Assembly: GCA_964432995.1 (NCBI GenBank)
Contig: CAYSPU010000133.1
Span: 1-16,086, forward strand
DNA: 16,086 nt
Reading direction: 5' to 3'
Origin: CAYSPU01 sp964432995
GTDB taxonomy: Bacteria > Verrucomicrobiota > Verrucomicrobiia > Limisphaerales > JAHDYP01
Shown here one piece after another: positions 14,905 through 16,086 of the stretch. Position 1 is the first letter of the stretch. Every line of letters begins with the position of its first letter. The notes beneath the pieces are model-generated. The model did not search any database. It was not told the origin of the DNA and saw nothing but the letters and a program-made list of their open reading frames with translations. A program made the position numbers and the translations under genes.

Positions 14905-16086
14905 CTAGGCAGCAGCCGGAGCAGGTGTTTGCGGGGTCGTGCCGCCGTTGCCGCCGGGTTTACGGGCAGCCATATAGGAGTAGAGCTGCCAGCGGGATTC
15001 GGCGTCCTTCTGGGCCAGTTCGAAGAAGCGTTTGGCATCTTCGGGTTTGCTCTTGGTGAGCATCTTGAATCGGTTCTCTGAGAGCATGAACTCGGAGACC
15101 TTGGTTTTGGCGGCCTGGGAGTCGAGCTGGAGCGGGTTCTCCCCGGCGACGGCGCGGCGGGGGTCGTAGCGGTAGAGAAGCCACTGGCCGGAATCGACGG
15201 CGGCTTTCTGTTGGCGCATGCCGACGCCTCGTTCGCCGTTGATGCCGTGGGCGATGCAGTGGCTGTAGGCGATGAGGAGGGACGGTCCGGGGTAGGACTC
15301 GGCCTCGACAAAGGCGCGGAGGGTGTGTTCGTCTTTGGCGCCCATGGCGACGCTGGCGACGTAGACGGAGCCGTAACTCATGGCGATGAGGCCGAGGTCC
15401 TTTTTGCCGAGTGGCTTGCCGCCGGCGGCGAATTTGGCGACGGCCCCGCGCGGGGTGGACTTGGACATCTGGCCACCCGTGTTCGAGTAGACCTCGGTGT
15501 CGAGGACCAGGACGTTGACGTCGCGACCGCCGGCGAGCACGTGGTCGAGGCCGCCGTAGCCGATGTCGTAGGCCCAGCCGTCGCCGCCGAGGATCCAGAC
15601 GCTGCGGCGGACGAGGGTGTCGGCCAGCGAGAGGAGCATCTTGGCTTCGCCGGAGGAATCGCCGGCGAGTTTCTGTTTGAGGGCCGCGACGCGTTCGCGC
15701 TGTTCGTAGATGCCGGCTTCGTCCTTCTGATCTGCGCGGATCAGATCCTGGACGAAGTCATCGCCAAGCTTGGGGGCGAGTTTCAGTAGGAGTTCGCTGG
15801 CGAATTCCTTCTGTTTGTCGAGGGAAACCCGGAAGCCGAGGCCGAACTCGGCATTGTCCTCGAAGAGCGAGTTGTTCCAGGTGGGGCCGCGTCCGTTGTG
15901 ATCGACGCAGTAGGGGGTGGTGGGGAGGTTGCCGCCGTAGATGGAGCTGCAGCCGGTGGCATTGCCGATAATGGCGCGGTCGCCGAAGAGCTGGCTGAGC
16001 AACTTGACGTAGGGGGTTTCGCCGCAACCGGCGCAGGCGCCGGAGAACTCGAAGAGCGGGCGCATCACCTGCTGTTGGCGCAGTTG
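14905..16086 (-). CDS. nifJ: Pyruvate:ferredoxin (flavodoxin) oxidoreductase, C-terminal part (5' end outside window)
   Basis: The frame runs from the window edge to TAG at 14905-14907 and gives about 393 residues. This is the end of the usual ~1200-residue single-chain enzyme, which oxidises pyruvate with CoA to acetyl-CoA and CO2 and passes electrons to ferredoxin or flavodoxin. The visible part is the TPP domain: SGACAGCGETPY (CxxC), NATGCSSIYGG, GRGPTWNNSLFEDNAEFG, the TPP/Mg motif GGDGWAYDIGYGGLDHVLA, and VYSNTGGQMSKSTPRGAVAKF. A late cysteine in YSHCIAHG completes the four ligands of the proximal 4Fe-4S cluster, as in the Desulfovibrio enzyme. The last ~20 residues are Gly/Pro/Ala-rich and disordered. 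All key residues are present, so the enzyme is probably active. It is cytosolic. Presence of PFOR points to anaerobic or facultative metabolism. The DHOD-like gene follows downstream on the same strand. Confidence 0.95.
   Translation of the reverse strand, partial: QLRQQQVMRPLFEFSGACAGCGETPYVKLLSQLFGDRAIIGNATGCSSIYGGNLPTTPYCVDHNGRGPTWNNSLFEDNAEFGLGFRVSLDKQKEFASELLLKLAPKLGDDFVQDLIRADQKDEAGIYEQRERVAALKQKLAGDSSGEAKMLLSLADTLVRRSVWILGGDGWAYDIGYGGLDHVLAGGRDVNVLVLDTEVYSNTGGQMSKSTPRGAVAKFAAGGKPLGKKDLGLIAMSYGSVYVASVAMGAKDEHTLRAFVEAESYPGPSLLIAYSHCIAHGINGERGVGMRQQKAAVDSGQWLLYRYDPRRAVAGENPLQLDSQAAKTKVSEFMLSENRFKMLTKSKPEDAKRFFELAQKDAESRWQLYSYMAARKPGGNGGTTPQTPAPAAA

Noticed and set aside
1..16086. tRNA or rRNA genes
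   Set aside because: I saw no clover-leaf pattern with a T-loop and CCA-proximal stem, and no rRNA-like sequence on either strand, within the limits of reading by eye.

Overview
This GC-rich window looks like chromosomal DNA from an uncultured member of the PVC group, most likely Verrucomicrobiota. The clues are a DUF1549/DUF1553 protein, a DUF1501 protein and a PPC-domain protein in a row, a DUF6259-type glycosidase-like protein, a PaaX-like regulator, and gaps between genes filled with short hairpin and tandem repeats. It is probably a draft or metagenome assembly, because a run of ten N lies inside one gene. The assignment rests on gene content and memory of protein families, not on a search.

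Layout. Positions 1-5668 (+) hold a carbohydrate block: the C-terminal end of a DUF6259-like protein, a small secreted GH5-like (TIM-barrel) protein, and a large secreted GH38 alpha-mannosidase-like protein with an N-terminal discoidin-like domain. Positions 6019-11893 (+) hold the typical Planctomycetes/Verrucomicrobia secreted trio: DUF1549-DUF1553, DUF1501 with a twin-arginine signal, and a PPC-repeat protein. The 350-450 bp gaps before the first two of these carry a shared REP-like hairpin, a 7-bp tandem array and other small dyads.

Positions 11943-12811 hold the most striking structure. A PaaX-like regulator gene, interrupted by the N gap, lies between two long perfect palindromes with the same core, TTGTCGTATATACGACAA. 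The two palindromes differ by one change that is mirrored in both arms. The first is upstream of the regulator start and the second begins right after its stop, upstream of a TauE/SafE (TSUP) permease gene at 12952-13722. The simplest reading is an autoregulated repressor and a target transporter with twin operators; a mobile cassette bounded by palindromes is the alternative.

Positions 13773-16086 are on the minus strand and converge on the permease. The 5'-truncated pyruvate:ferredoxin oxidoreductase (C-terminal TPP and Fe-S domain) is followed by a dihydroorotate-dehydrogenase-like flavoprotein, which ends at a clear intrinsic terminator. This pair belongs to central redox metabolism, and the second protein lacks the usual DHOD active-site loop.
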